Assembly: GCA_050184585.1 (NCBI GenBank)
Contig: JBFXAF010000001.1
Coordinates: 620,001-684,000, forward strand
Length of the DNA stretch: 64,000 bases
Source of the DNA: JBFXAF01 sp050184585
GTDB taxonomy: Bacteria; Pseudomonadota; Alphaproteobacteria; Rhizobiales; Rhizobiaceae
Direction of reading: 5' to 3'
The notes under the pieces were generated by a model. It was given only the letters and a program-made list of their open reading frames with translations, did no database searches and was not told where the DNA came from. Below, piece by piece: positions 8,042-15,852 of this stretch. The position numbers and the translations under genes are program-made. Positions within the stretch are counted from its first letter, which is position 1; every line of letters starts with the position of its first letter.

Positions 8042-8766
8042 TGGTAAGACTCGCCTGGCTGACCGCACGCCCGATAGCCCATCGCGGCTTCCACGACATG
8101 AACAAGGCACGCTGGGAGAACACGCTCTCGGCTTTCGACGCCGCCGCCAGGCGCAACTACGCCATCGAATGCGATGTGCATCTGACCTCGGACGGCGTGC
8201 CCGTCGTCTTTCATGACGACCAGCTCGAAAGGCTGACCGGCACGAAAGGCCTGTTCTGGCAACGCACGTCCGGCGAACTGACGAGCCTCAGAGTTGGCGG
8301 CACCGACGACCGCGTTCCAACGCTTGCCCAAGCGCTCGAAAAGGTCGCCGGCCGCGTGCCGATCGTGATCGAACTCAAGGGCATCGCCGGCCATGACGAC
8401 GGCCTCGTGGGGGCGGTCGCCAGGGTGCTCGAAAAGTATCGCGGCAAGGCGGCCATCATGTCCTTCGATCACTGGCTGATCCGGCAGTTTCCCCGCCACA
8501 TGCCCGACGTTCCAGCTGGCCTCACGGCCTGGGGGGACAACGAGCAGCAATGGGAAGCCCACTTCTCGATGCTGGCCTACGGCGTTTCCTTCGTCTCCTA
8601 TGCAGTGGATCATCTGCCGAACCCGTTCGTCACGTTCGTTCGCGAGCGGCTGAAGATGCCGGTCATCACCTGGACGGTTCGCGACCAGGCAGCGGTGAAG
8701 AAGACCTTCGCTCATGCCGACCAGATGACGTTTGAGGGCTTCGAGCCCAAGAAGAAGACGGCCTGA
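8041..8766 (+). CDS. Glycerophosphodiester phosphodiesterase
   Basis: TIM-barrel enzyme that hydrolyses glycerophosphodiesters to glycerol-3-phosphate and an alcohol. The metal and catalytic residues are in AHRGFHD near residue 14 and IECDVHLTSDGVPVVFHDD around residue 43-58, with ELKG later on. It has 241 aa and no signal peptide, so it is cytosolic. It begins by a 1-nt overlap with the RidA gene. A link between the two activities is not obvious. Confidence 0.92.
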   Translation: MVRLAWLTARPIAHRGFHDMNKARWENTLSAFDAAARRNYAIECDVHLTSDGVPVVFHDDQLERLTGTKGLFWQRTSGELTSLRVGGTDDRVPTLAQALEKVAGRVPIVIELKGIAGHDDGLVGAVARVLEKYRGKAAIMSFDHWLIRQFPRHMPDVPAGLTAWGDNEQQWEAHFSMLAYGVSFVSYAVDHLPNPFVTFVRERLKMPVITWTVRDQAAVKKTFAHADQMTFEGFEPKKKTA

Positions 8767-8805
8767 CCCCTTCCTTCGGGTCGCGTGCGGACCCAGATTA
8801 GAGCC

Positions 8806-10011
8806 ATGACCAAAAGGACTGCCGAAGGGGAGGCCGATCCGCGGCGCAGTTATGCCGTGCGGGTCGCCACAAGCGTCGGCGATTTCACCCGCGACGAATG
8901 GGACAGCCTGACCGGGACGCTGCGCGGCGGACCGGCCCCGTACAATCCATTCGTCTCACACGCGTTCCTGAGCGCGCTCGAGGATTCCGGCTGCGCTGTG
9001 GCTCGAACCGGGTGGCAGGGGCATCATCTCAGGCTGGAGACGAGCGAGGGACGGCTCCTCGGCGCCCTGCCCTGCTATCTCAAGTCCCACAGCCAGGGCG
9101 AATACGTCTTCGATCACGGCTGGGCCGACGCCTTCGAGCGCGCCGGCGGGAACTACTATCCGAAGCTCCAGGCATCGACGCCGTTCACGCCCGTCACCGG
9201 CCCCCGTCTGCTCGTATCGGCCGACGAGGACGCCAATGCCGTCCGCCAGGGCCTCTCGACCGGGCTGAAGGCGGTCTGCGATCGGCTCGGCGTATCCTCC
9301 GCGCATGTCACCTTCGCGGAAGACCCGGACATCGAAGCGCTGACCGGGGCCGGTTTCCTGCTCAGGAACGATCAGCAGTTCCATTTCATCAACCAGGGCT
9401 ACGGCAGTTACGACGACTTCCTGTCGTCGCTCGCGTCACGCAAGCGCAAGGCTCTGAAGAAGGAGCGGCGCGAGGCGCTGGCGAACGGAATCTCCATCGA
9501 ATGGCTGACCGGCAAGCACATCACCGAAGCCGCATGGGACGCCTTCTTCGCCTTCTACATGGACACCGGCGGCCGCAAATGGGGCCGGCCCTATCTCAAT
9601 CGAAGGTTCTTCTCGCTGATCGGCGAGCGCATGCCCGATGACATCCTCCTCGTCATGGCGAGGCGGGAGGGCCGATGGATCGCCGGCGCGCTGAACTTCA
9701 TCGGCTCGGACCGCCTCTATGGCCGCAACTGGGGTTGCACCGAGGACCATCCCTTCCTGCATTTCGAGGTCTGCTACAATCAGGCTATCGACTTCGCCAT
9801 CGCCAACGGACTCGCGGTTGTCGAGGCAGGCGCGCAGGGCGAGCACAAGCTGGCGCGTGGCTATCGGCCGGTGATGACACGCTCGGCGCACCATATCGCG
9901 CATCCCGGGCTGCGCCGCGCGGTCGCGGACTACCTGGTCGGCGAGCGCAAGGAGGTCGAGCGCATCGGGTCCTATTTAGACGAGCACACACCGTTCAGGA
10001 AGGACGCCTAG
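8806..10011 (+). CDS. GNAT/FemAB-like protein (DUF482, PF04339)
   Basis: A 401-aa member of the DUF482 family, often annotated as peptidogalycan biosynthesis protein. These proteins have two GNAT-like lobes related to FemAB aminoacyl transferases. The motifs PFVSHAFLSALEDSG and the strongly conserved YYPKLQ, HVTFAEDPDIEAL and WGRPYLNRRFF are seen. A GTG at 8785 could extend it by 7 residues; neither start has a clear Shine-Dalgarno. The biochemical reaction of the family is not established. It lies downstream of the phosphodiesterase by 39 nt. Confidence 0.82.
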   Translation: MTKRTAEGEADPRRSYAVRVATSVGDFTRDEWDSLTGTLRGGPAPYNPFVSHAFLSALEDSGCAVARTGWQGHHLRLETSEGRLLGALPCYLKSHSQGEYVFDHGWADAFERAGGNYYPKLQASTPFTPVTGPRLLVSADEDANAVRQGLSTGLKAVCDRLGVSSAHVTFAEDPDIEALTGAGFLLRNDQQFHFINQGYGSYDDFLSSLASRKRKALKKERREALANGISIEWLTGKHITEAAWDAFFAFYMDTGGRKWGRPYLNRRFFSLIGERMPDDILLVMARREGRWIAGALNFIGSDRLYGRNWGCTEDHPFLHFEVCYNQAIDFAIANGLAVVEAGAQGEHKLARGYRPVMTRSAHHIAHPGLRRAVADYLVGERKEVERIGSYLDEHTPFRKDA

Positions 10012-10098
10012 CCGGATTCCGCAAGGCCGTGATGCGCTTGCGTTTCCTTGGCCTCCTGCCGTACTGCCTGTTGCCGATGCCCTCGCCAGGAGCCACCG

Positions 10099-10533
10099 AT
10101 GACCGCCTACGACCCGTCAAACGTCTTCGCGAAGATCCTGCGCGGTGAACTTCCCGCGCACAGGCTCTTCGAAGACGACGACACGCTCGCAATCATGGAC
10201 ATCATGCCGCGCGGCGACGGCCACTGCCTCGTCATTCCCAAGGCGCCCTCGAGAAACATCTTCGACGTCGAGTTTGAAAGTCTCGCAGCCGTGATGCGCA
10301 CTACGCAACATCTCTCGCGAGCGGTCAGGGAGGCTTTCGGCGCCGACGGGGTGACGATCCAGCAGTTCAACGAGGCGGCGGGCGGCCAGGTGGTGTTTCA
10401 CCTGCACGTTCACGTCATTCCGCGTTTCGACGGCGTGTCCCTCCGTCCGCATACCGGTCAAATGGAGGAGCAGGACGTTCTCGCCGCGAACGCCGAGAAG
10501 ATCCGCGCCGCGCTCGCCGCTCAGGCCAGATAG
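10099..10533 (+). CDS. HIT family nucleotide-binding protein
   Basis: Histidine-triad hydrolase (144 aa) acting on nucleoside phosphoramidates or dinucleotides. It has the HLHVHVIPR triad and an N-terminal FAKILRGELPAHRLFED, as in Hint-type proteins. The ATG at 10099 is preceded by AGGAG at a good distance. Its 3' end overlaps the 3' end of the convergent azlD-like gene by 13 bp. Confidence 0.93.
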   Translation: MTAYDPSNVFAKILRGELPAHRLFEDDDTLAIMDIMPRGDGHCLVIPKAPSRNIFDVEFESLAAVMRTTQHLSRAVREAFGADGVTIQQFNEAAGGQVVFHLHVHVIPRFDGVSLRPHTGQMEEQDVLAANAEKIRAALAAQAR

Positions 10534-10868
10534 AGACCGGCGACCAGAACGATCTCCCCGGCCGCAATGCCGATCAGCATGCGCTTTCCCACCAGCAGAT
10601 AGACCATGAAGCCCAACGCCGCCGCGCCGATCCTGAGCGCCAGCGGCGCGTCGGCCAGCGCGCCGCCGGGGAAAACGATCAGATTGCCGATCACCCCGGC
10701 GACCAGTGCGGTCGCGACGCATCGCACAAGGACCAGGATTTCGGAATCGTCGGCGATGCGTCCACCGAACACGACGCCAAGATAGCGCCATGTGTCGGTG
10801 GCCAGCCATCCGGCGAAGAGGATGAAGGCATACGGCCACCACCAGGCATCGATCGCGGTGAACGTCAT
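10521..10868 (-). CDS. AzlD family small subunit of a branched-chain amino acid exporter
   Basis: Small membrane protein (115 aa) with four hydrophobic segments, including WWPYAFILFAGWLATDTWRY and AAALGFMVYLLVGKRML. AzlC/AzlD pairs export branched-chain amino acids, as BrnFE does in Corynebacterium. Its ATG at 10868 overlaps the azlC stop by ATGA, and a longer frame to 10952 is discarded. The overlap with the partner supports obligate co-production. Confidence 0.87.
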   Translation of the reverse strand: MTFTAIDAWWWPYAFILFAGWLATDTWRYLGVVFGGRIADDSEILVLVRCVATALVAGVIGNLIVFPGGALADAPLALRIGAAALGFMVYLLVGKRMLIGIAAGEIVLVAGLYLA

Positions 10869-11602
10869 GCCCGTCTGGCCGTCATGCGATGCAGCGCATA
10901 GGCGAGTCCTCCGCCGATCGCCCCCGCGGCCAGCAGGTCGATGGCCGGCCACATGAGATGGAAAGCCGGGCCGACGACCATGCCGGCGACCAGCGCCAGA
11001 TGACCTGCCCGCTCTCGCGCCGAGCCCCAGAGCGAGGTCAGAAAATACATCGGCGTCAGCAGAAGCAAGGCGGCCGAGAGTTCGGGCGGCAGATCACCCG
11101 CGACCGCGAACACGACGATCACGGTCGCGATGTTGATGAGGATGAGGACGATGGCGAGGCCGGCGTACCAGCTCGTGCGCATCGGCCTCGGAATCGTCCG
11201 AAGCCGTTCCATCCCCAGAACCCAGGATGTCACCGCGACGAAGTGCGACAGCGCGAACAACACCCATCGCGGCGTCGACGGCCCACGGAGCTCGGGCATC
11301 AGCGACATCGTCATCGGCATCAGACGCACCGAAGACAGCGCCACAGCGAGCGCGGCGCCCCAGATCGTCGCTCCCGAGGCGACCGCGCCGATAAGGACCA
11401 CCTTCGCCGGCAGGGCCCATATGACCGACACCATGAAGACGGTCTGCACCAGGGTGAACCCGTTTTCCCGCGCCAATCCGCCGAACCCGACGAACGCCGT
11501 GCAGAGGATCAGCCCCGGTACCGAGAACGCATTCGTCGCGCCGCGCAGGAACCACCCCGCGCGGCCGATCGACGTTGTCTCGCTATCCGGATCGGTGGCC
11601 AC
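10865..11602 (-). CDS. AzlC family permease (branched-chain amino acid export)
   Basis: Integral membrane protein (245 aa) with about six to eight helices. It has the family pattern GATNAFSVPGLILCTAFVGFG near the N-terminus and SVIWALPAKVVLIGA after it. It is the large subunit of the two-component exporter whose small subunit follows with a 4-bp overlap. Substrate specificity beyond branched-chain amino acids cannot be read from sequence. Confidence 0.87.
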   Translation of the reverse strand: MATDPDSETTSIGRAGWFLRGATNAFSVPGLILCTAFVGFGGLARENGFTLVQTVFMVSVIWALPAKVVLIGAVASGATIWGAALAVALSSVRLMPMTMSLMPELRGPSTPRWVLFALSHFVAVTSWVLGMERLRTIPRPMRTSWYAGLAIVLILINIATVIVVFAVAGDLPPELSAALLLLTPMYFLTSLWGSARERAGHLALVAGMVVGPAFHLMWPAIDLLAAGAIGGGLAYALHRMTARRA

Positions 11603-11671
11603 GATGGCCGCCTAGCATGCGGTCGACACCTTGGCGACCGCCATTTCGGCATGGCGGCGACGCCGTGCCGA

Positions 11672-14131
11672 TCAGCCCTTGCGCGGAAGCTGCGGCACGA
11701 GGCTGCGCTTGGAGCCGTCCTTGCCGGCCTGCGGCGTCTTCGCCTTCGCCACTTTCTTGGGCGCCCGCTTCGCGGCCGCACGCTTCGGAGCCGGTTTGGG
11801 TTCTTCCTTCTTTGGCTTCACCGGGACCTCATCCGCGACCGCGTCGAGCTTGAGGCCACTCTCGCCGGTGTCCTTTTTCTCCACGGTAATGCGCACGGTG
11901 CCACCCTTGCGCAACTTGCCGAACAGAACCTCATCCGCCAGGGGCTTCTTGATATGCTCCTGGATGACGCGACCGAGCGGACGTGCGCCCATGCGTTCGT
12001 CGTAGCCCTTGTCGGCCAGCCAGGCGACCGCATCCTGCGACAGGTCGAACGTGACCCCGCGCTCGGAAAGCTGAGCCTCGAGCTGCATGACGAACTTCTG
12101 GACGACCTGGTGAATCACCGGCACCGGCAGCGAGCCGAAGGGGATGATGGCGTCCAGGCGGTTGCGGAACTCCGGCGTGAACAGGCGGTTGATCGCCTCG
12201 ATGTCGTCGCCCTCGCGCTTGGTCGATCCGAAACCGATCGCGGCACGCTGTGCGTCCGATGCGCCGGCATTCGTGGTCATGATCAGGATCACGTTCCGGA
12301 AGTCGATCTGCTTGCCGTTGTGGTCGGTCAGCTTGCCGTGATCCATGACCTGCAGGAGGATGTTGAACAGGTCCGGATGAGCCTTCTCGACCTCGTCCAG
12401 CAGGAGCACGCAATGCGGATGCTGGTCGACGCCGTCGGTCAGCAGACCACCCTGGTCGAAGCCGACATAGCCTGGAGGCGCGCCGATGAGACGGCTGACC
12501 GTGTGTCGCTCCATGTATTCCGACATGTCGAAGCGCAGCAGTTCGACGCCCAATGAAGCCGCAAGCTGCTTGGCGACCTCGGTCTTGCCGACGCCGGTCG
12601 GGCCCGAGAACAGATAGCAGCCGATCGGTTTCTCCGGCTCGCGCAGGCCCGCCCGGGCGAGCTTGATCGCGGAGGACAGCGCGGAGATCGCCGTGTCCTG
12701 CCCGTAGACCACGCGCTTCAGTTCCGCATCGAGGCTGGCAAGCACCTTCTCGTCGTCGGCCGACACGGTCTTCGGCGGAATGCGAGCCATGGTCGCCACG
12801 GTCGCCTCGATCTCCTTCACCGAGATCGTCTTCTTGCGCTTGTTCTCGGGCAGAAGCATCTGCGAGGCGCCGGTCTCGTCGATCACGTCGATCGCCTTGT
12901 CCGGCAGTTTGCGATCGTTGATGTAGCGGGCCGAGAGTTCCACCGCCGCCTTGATGGCGTCGTTGGTGAATTTCACCTTGTGGAAGTCCTCGTAGTAGGG
13001 CTTCAGCCCCTTCATGATCTCGATCGCGTCGTCGACGGTCGGCTCGTTCACGTCGATCTTCTGGAACCGGCGAACCAGCGCCCGGTCCTTCTCGAAGAAC
13101 TGACGGAACTCCTTGTAGGTCGTGGATCCGATGCAGCGGATCGTCCCCGACGAGAGCGCGGGCTTGAGCAGGTTCGATGCATCCATCGCGCCGCCGGAGG
13201 TCGCGCCCGCGCCGATCACCGTGTGGATCTCGTCGATGAACAGGATCGCGCCCGCATACTCCTCCAGTTCCTTCACGACCTGCTTGAGGCGCTCCTCGAA
13301 GTCGCCGCGATAACGGGTTCCGGCAAGCAACGTGCCCATGTCGAGCGCGAAGATGGTCGAGCCGGTCAGCACGTCCGGCACATCGCCTTCGACGATGCGC
13401 TTCGCGAGCCCCTCGGCTATCGCCGTCTTGCCGACGCCGGGATCGCCGACATAGAGCGGGTTGTTCTTGGAGCGACGGCAGAGCACCTGGATGGTGCGGT
13501 TGATCTCGCTCTCGCGGCCGATCAGCGGATCGATGCGGCCAGCCTTGGCCTTCTGGTTCAAGTTCACGCAATAGGCCGACAGCGCATCCTGCTGTTTCTT
13601 CGCCTTGCCGTTGTCCTCCTGCCCCTCCGGACCGGACTGATTGCCGGCCTCGTCGTCCGCGCCGCGCGGGGTGCGCGATTCGGACGCGCCGGGCCGCTTG
13701 GCGATGCCATGACTGATGTAGTTGACCGCGTCGTAGCGGGTCATCTGCTGTTCCTGGAGGAAGTACGCGGCATGGCTCTCGCGCTCGGCGAAGATCGCGA
13801 CCAGCACATTGGCGCCGGAAACCTCTTCGCGCCCTGACGACTGCACATGGATCACGGCGCGCTGGATGACCCGCTGGAATCCGGCGGTCGGCTTGGAATC
13901 CTCGTCATAGCCGGTGACGAGATTGTCGAGCTCGGTATCGATGTAGCCCAGCACGGTCTGCTTCAGCTCATCGAGGTCGACATTGCAGGCGCGCATGACC
14001 GCAGCCGCGTCCTGGTCGTCGATCAGGGCGAGCAGCAGGTGTTCCAGCGTCGCATATTCGTGATGCCGTTCGTTGGCGAGGGTCAGCGCCTGGTGCAGCG
14101 CCTTCTCGAGTCCTTGGGAGAATGCGGGCAT
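11672..14131 (-). CDS. clpA: ATP-dependent Clp protease ATP-binding subunit ClpA
   Basis: Hexameric AAA+ unfoldase that feeds substrates to ClpP, with N-end-rule specificity set by ClpS. The Clp N-domain spans residues 1-150, AAA domain D1 has GDPGVGKT near 231, and D2 has GPTGVGKT near 506. Walker B ILFIDEIHT and LLLDEVEKA are present. At 819 aa it is about 60 longer than E. coli ClpA, owing to a basic Lys/Pro/Ala-rich tail after about residue 765 (see findings). Two ATGs lie in tandem; the second (14131) is 7 nt from GAGGA and gives the usual MPAFSQGLEKAL. clpS lies 4 bp upstream. Confidence 0.96.
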   Translation of the reverse strand: MPAFSQGLEKALHQALTLANERHHEYATLEHLLLALIDDQDAAAVMRACNVDLDELKQTVLGYIDTELDNLVTGYDEDSKPTAGFQRVIQRAVIHVQSSGREEVSGANVLVAIFAERESHAAYFLQEQQMTRYDAVNYISHGIAKRPGASESRTPRGADDEAGNQSGPEGQEDNGKAKKQQDALSAYCVNLNQKAKAGRIDPLIGRESEINRTIQVLCRRSKNNPLYVGDPGVGKTAIAEGLAKRIVEGDVPDVLTGSTIFALDMGTLLAGTRYRGDFEERLKQVVKELEEYAGAILFIDEIHTVIGAGATSGGAMDASNLLKPALSSGTIRCIGSTTYKEFRQFFEKDRALVRRFQKIDVNEPTVDDAIEIMKGLKPYYEDFHKVKFTNDAIKAAVELSARYINDRKLPDKAIDVIDETGASQMLLPENKRKKTISVKEIEATVATMARIPPKTVSADDEKVLASLDAELKRVVYGQDTAISALSSAIKLARAGLREPEKPIGCYLFSGPTGVGKTEVAKQLAASLGVELLRFDMSEYMERHTVSRLIGAPPGYVGFDQGGLLTDGVDQHPHCVLLLDEVEKAHPDLFNILLQVMDHGKLTDHNGKQIDFRNVILIMTTNAGASDAQRAAIGFGSTKREGDDIEAINRLFTPEFRNRLDAIIPFGSLPVPVIHQVVQKFVMQLEAQLSERGVTFDLSQDAVAWLADKGYDERMGARPLGRVIQEHIKKPLADEVLFGKLRKGGTVRITVEKKDTGESGLKLDAVADEVPVKPKKEEPKPAPKRAAAKRAPKKVAKAKTPQAGKDGSKRSLVPQLPRKG

Positions 14132-14138
14132 CAATTCC

Positions 14139-14510
14139 TCACTTCTTCTCCATCACGCACTGCAAGGGGTGCTGGTGCTGACGGGCAAAATCCATGACTT
14201 GAGACACTTTGGTCTCGGCCACCTCGAAGGTGTAGACGCCGCATTCGCCGACGCCGTGATTGTGCACATGGAGCATGATTCGCGTGGCGTCCTCGCGGTT
14301 CTTCTGGAAAAACCGCTCCAGCACATGCACCACGAACTCCATGGGCGTGTAGTCGTCGTTGAGAATCAGAACGCGGTAGAGACTTGGCTTCTTGGTCTTC
14401 GACTTGGTCTTGGTGATGACCGCCGTCCCGCGCCCCGGGCCGTTGCCGCCGTCGCCGCCGTTCTGCATTCCCGCCAAACCCGGTCGCATGGCCGCTTTGC
14501 CGATTTTCAA
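14139..14510 (-). CDS. clpS: ATP-dependent Clp protease adapter ClpS
   Basis: Adapter that binds N-degron substrates and delivers them to ClpA. The core NDDYTPMEFVVHVLERFF motif (with the Asp/Asn and Met residues of the N-degron pocket) and HVHNHGVGECGVYTFEVAETK are present. It is 123 aa with a disordered Gly/Asn-rich N-terminus, where the true start may be an internal Met (MRPGL or MQNGG). It is tightly linked to clpA. Confidence 0.95.
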   Translation of the reverse strand: MKIGKAAMRPGLAGMQNGGDGGNGPGRGTAVITKTKSKTKKPSLYRVLILNDDYTPMEFVVHVLERFFQKNREDATRIMLHVHNHGVGECGVYTFEVAETKVSQVMDFARQHQHPLQCVMEKK

Positions 14511-14658
14511 TCGTCCCTTCCTCGTCGCCGGGCTTTATGAAGTGCCCCGGATGTAGGTGCTTCGGACAGGATTGTAAGGCCTTTGAAGGCGCTGACAATA
14601 TGGCCGAACGGGGAGGTGTGGCCGAAACTCCGTCATTCCCGGGGCGGCTGCCGGGCGC

Positions 14659-14684
14659 AAAAAACGGCCGCAAGAATGCGGCCG
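14659..14684 (-). terminator. Rho-independent terminator after the phasin gene
   Basis: In the minus-strand transcript, CGGCCGC-ATTCTT-GCGGCCG forms a perfect 7-bp stem directly followed by six T residues. It lies 32 nt after the phasin stop. Confidence 0.85.
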
Positions 14685-14715
14685 CGATGCTCGACAGGAC
14701 GTTGAAGCGCTTAGG

Positions 14716-15045
14716 CTACCTCGCCTTGACCGCCGCAGTCTCGATAGGCTTGTAGGCCTCCTTCGCCAGATCGGCGAACATGTCGCTCATCTTCGTAGCC
14801 TGGGCGACAAAGGACTCATAGGCAACCTTGCCGTAGTCCGCCTGGATCTCGAGCGCCTTCTCGACGGACTTGGCCGCGAGCATTTTTTCCAGCGCCGCGC
14901 TTCCGGTCTCGTACGACTTCTTGGCGTACTCGGTTGCCTCGGCGGCGATCGACTGAAGCGACGTGGAGAGCGCCGCGAAGCTCTTCAGGCTCGCATCCAT
15001 GTAATCCTTGCCGGCCTTGCTGACTTCCTCGAAGGACTGCGTCAT
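14716..15045 (-). CDS. Phasin family protein
   Basis: Small amphipathic helical protein (109 aa) that coats polyhydroxyalkanoate granules. The whole sequence is helical, with the phasin_2 pattern: an N-terminal SFEEVSKAGKDYMDASLKSF and a central SIAAEATEYAKKSYE followed by ALEIQADYGKVAYESFVAQA. Three in-frame starts exist (15087, 15051, 15045). GAGGA lies 6 nt before the ATG at 15045, which is chosen. It has its own promoter with dyad operators and its own terminator, so it is a monocistronic unit. Confidence 0.9.
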   Translation of the reverse strand: MTQSFEEVSKAGKDYMDASLKSFAALSTSLQSIAAEATEYAKKSYETGSAALEKMLAAKSVEKALEIQADYGKVAYESFVAQATKMSDMFADLAKEAYKPIETAAVKAR

Positions 15046-15089
15046 GTCCATTCCTCGCTGACTGCGGTTGGGAAACTGGCGCACCATTG

Positions 15090-15098
15090 TGCGATGCA
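15090..15098. promoter_or_regulatory. Proximal TGC-N3-GCA operator of the phasin promoter
   Basis: TGCGATGCA, the same core as in the upstream dyad, with centres 21 bp apart (two helical turns). It lies just downstream of the predicted -10 box and would overlap the transcription start. This fits a repressor of the PhaR type. Confidence 0.55.
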
Positions 15099-15101
15099 GT
15101 C

Positions 15102-15130
15102 AATGTATTGTGCGATGCACAATGTGTCAA
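15102..15130 (-). promoter_or_regulatory. Sigma70-like promoter of the phasin gene
   Basis: On the minus strand, a perfect -35 box TTGACA (15125-15130) and a -10 box TACATT (15102-15107) are separated by 17 nt. The spacer is occupied by the dyad at 15108-15122. Confidence 0.65.
15108..15122. promoter_or_regulatory. Operator dyad in the phasin promoter spacer (PhaR-type)
   Basis: TTGTGC-GAT-GCACAA, a perfect 6-bp dyad that fills the -35/-10 spacer. PhaR, the PHA-responsive repressor of phasin genes in alphaproteobacteria, is reported to bind TGC-rich dyads of TGC-N3-GCA form. Assignment to PhaR is inference from that resemblance and from the regulated gene. Confidence 0.6.
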
Positions 15131-15243
15131 ACCTGCAGTCCGCCTCGTCATCATGCCCGAGCGATCCACCCACCTCGTCTCACCCGTCCCGACAGTGATA
15201 GGGTGCCGTATCGCCATTGCGTGCAACAGCCGAGATAAAGCCC

Positions 15244-15645
15244 ATGGAAAAGACCTATCCCGTCATGCGATCGGACGCCGAGTGGCGTGGCCTGCTCACG
15301 CCCGAGCAGTATTATGTCATGCGCCAGCATGGGACCGAACGGCCCGGAAGCTGCGCACTGCTCGCGGAGAAGCGGCCCGGAGCCTTCCTTTGCGTCGGGT
15401 GCGACCGACCTGTGTTCGAAGGAAAAGTGAAGTTCGAGAGCGGCACAGGCTGGCCGAGCTTCAACGAACCAGTCAAGGGGGCCGTCGAGATCACCACCGA
15501 CCGAAGCCATGGCATGGTGCGCACCGAGGTGCACTGCGCAACCTGCGGCAGCCACCTCGGACACGTCTTCCCTGACGGTCCGCCGCCGACCTACCAGCGC
15601 TACTGCATCAACGGCGTCGCGCTGGAGTTCAAGCCCGCCGGCTGA
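15244..15645 (+). CDS. msrB: Peptide-methionine (R)-S-oxide reductase
   Basis: Repairs methionine R-sulfoxide in proteins using thioredoxin. It is 133 aa. Zinc-binding CxxC pairs lie at Cys50/Cys53 and Cys98/Cys101, and the catalytic Cys is at residue 121 in RYCIN. GTGWPSFNEP is the family signature. A GTG nine codons upstream is possible, but MEKTYPVM is the natural start. It is divergent from the phasin gene. Confidence 0.95.
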   Translation: MEKTYPVMRSDAEWRGLLTPEQYYVMRQHGTERPGSCALLAEKRPGAFLCVGCDRPVFEGKVKFESGTGWPSFNEPVKGAVEITTDRSHGMVRTEVHCATCGSHLGHVFPDGPPPTYQRYCINGVALEFKPAG

Positions 15646-15751
15646 GCGTCCCCGCCGGCCAAGCCGCATCTTCTTCGGGTCGACGGTTTTCTCCGCGCAA
15701 CAGTGCTCGGTTCGATTTTCCTCGATTGCGCGGCAATTCGTGAACGATCCG

Positions 15752-15774
15752 GTTACCCTAAACGGATTGGTAAC
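15752..15774. promoter_or_regulatory. Inverted repeat upstream of the D,D-carboxypeptidase gene
   Basis: GTTACC and GGTAAC arms are separated by 11 nt, in an otherwise gene-free 207-bp stretch (15646-15852), about 80-100 nt before the start codon. It may be an operator or part of the promoter. The factor is unknown. Confidence 0.35.
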
Positions 15775-15852
15775 GCCGCCGCCCTAGATTGCCCGGATGC
15801 GAGCCGACGCCTTTGACGGCTCGCCTCCAATAAGCAGTCAAAGGGTGTGACA

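Noticed and set aside
10889..12556. 555-codon plus-strand frame opposite azlC and clpA
   Set aside because: Shadow frame with low-complexity Arg/His/Asp sequence; both opposite genes are certain.
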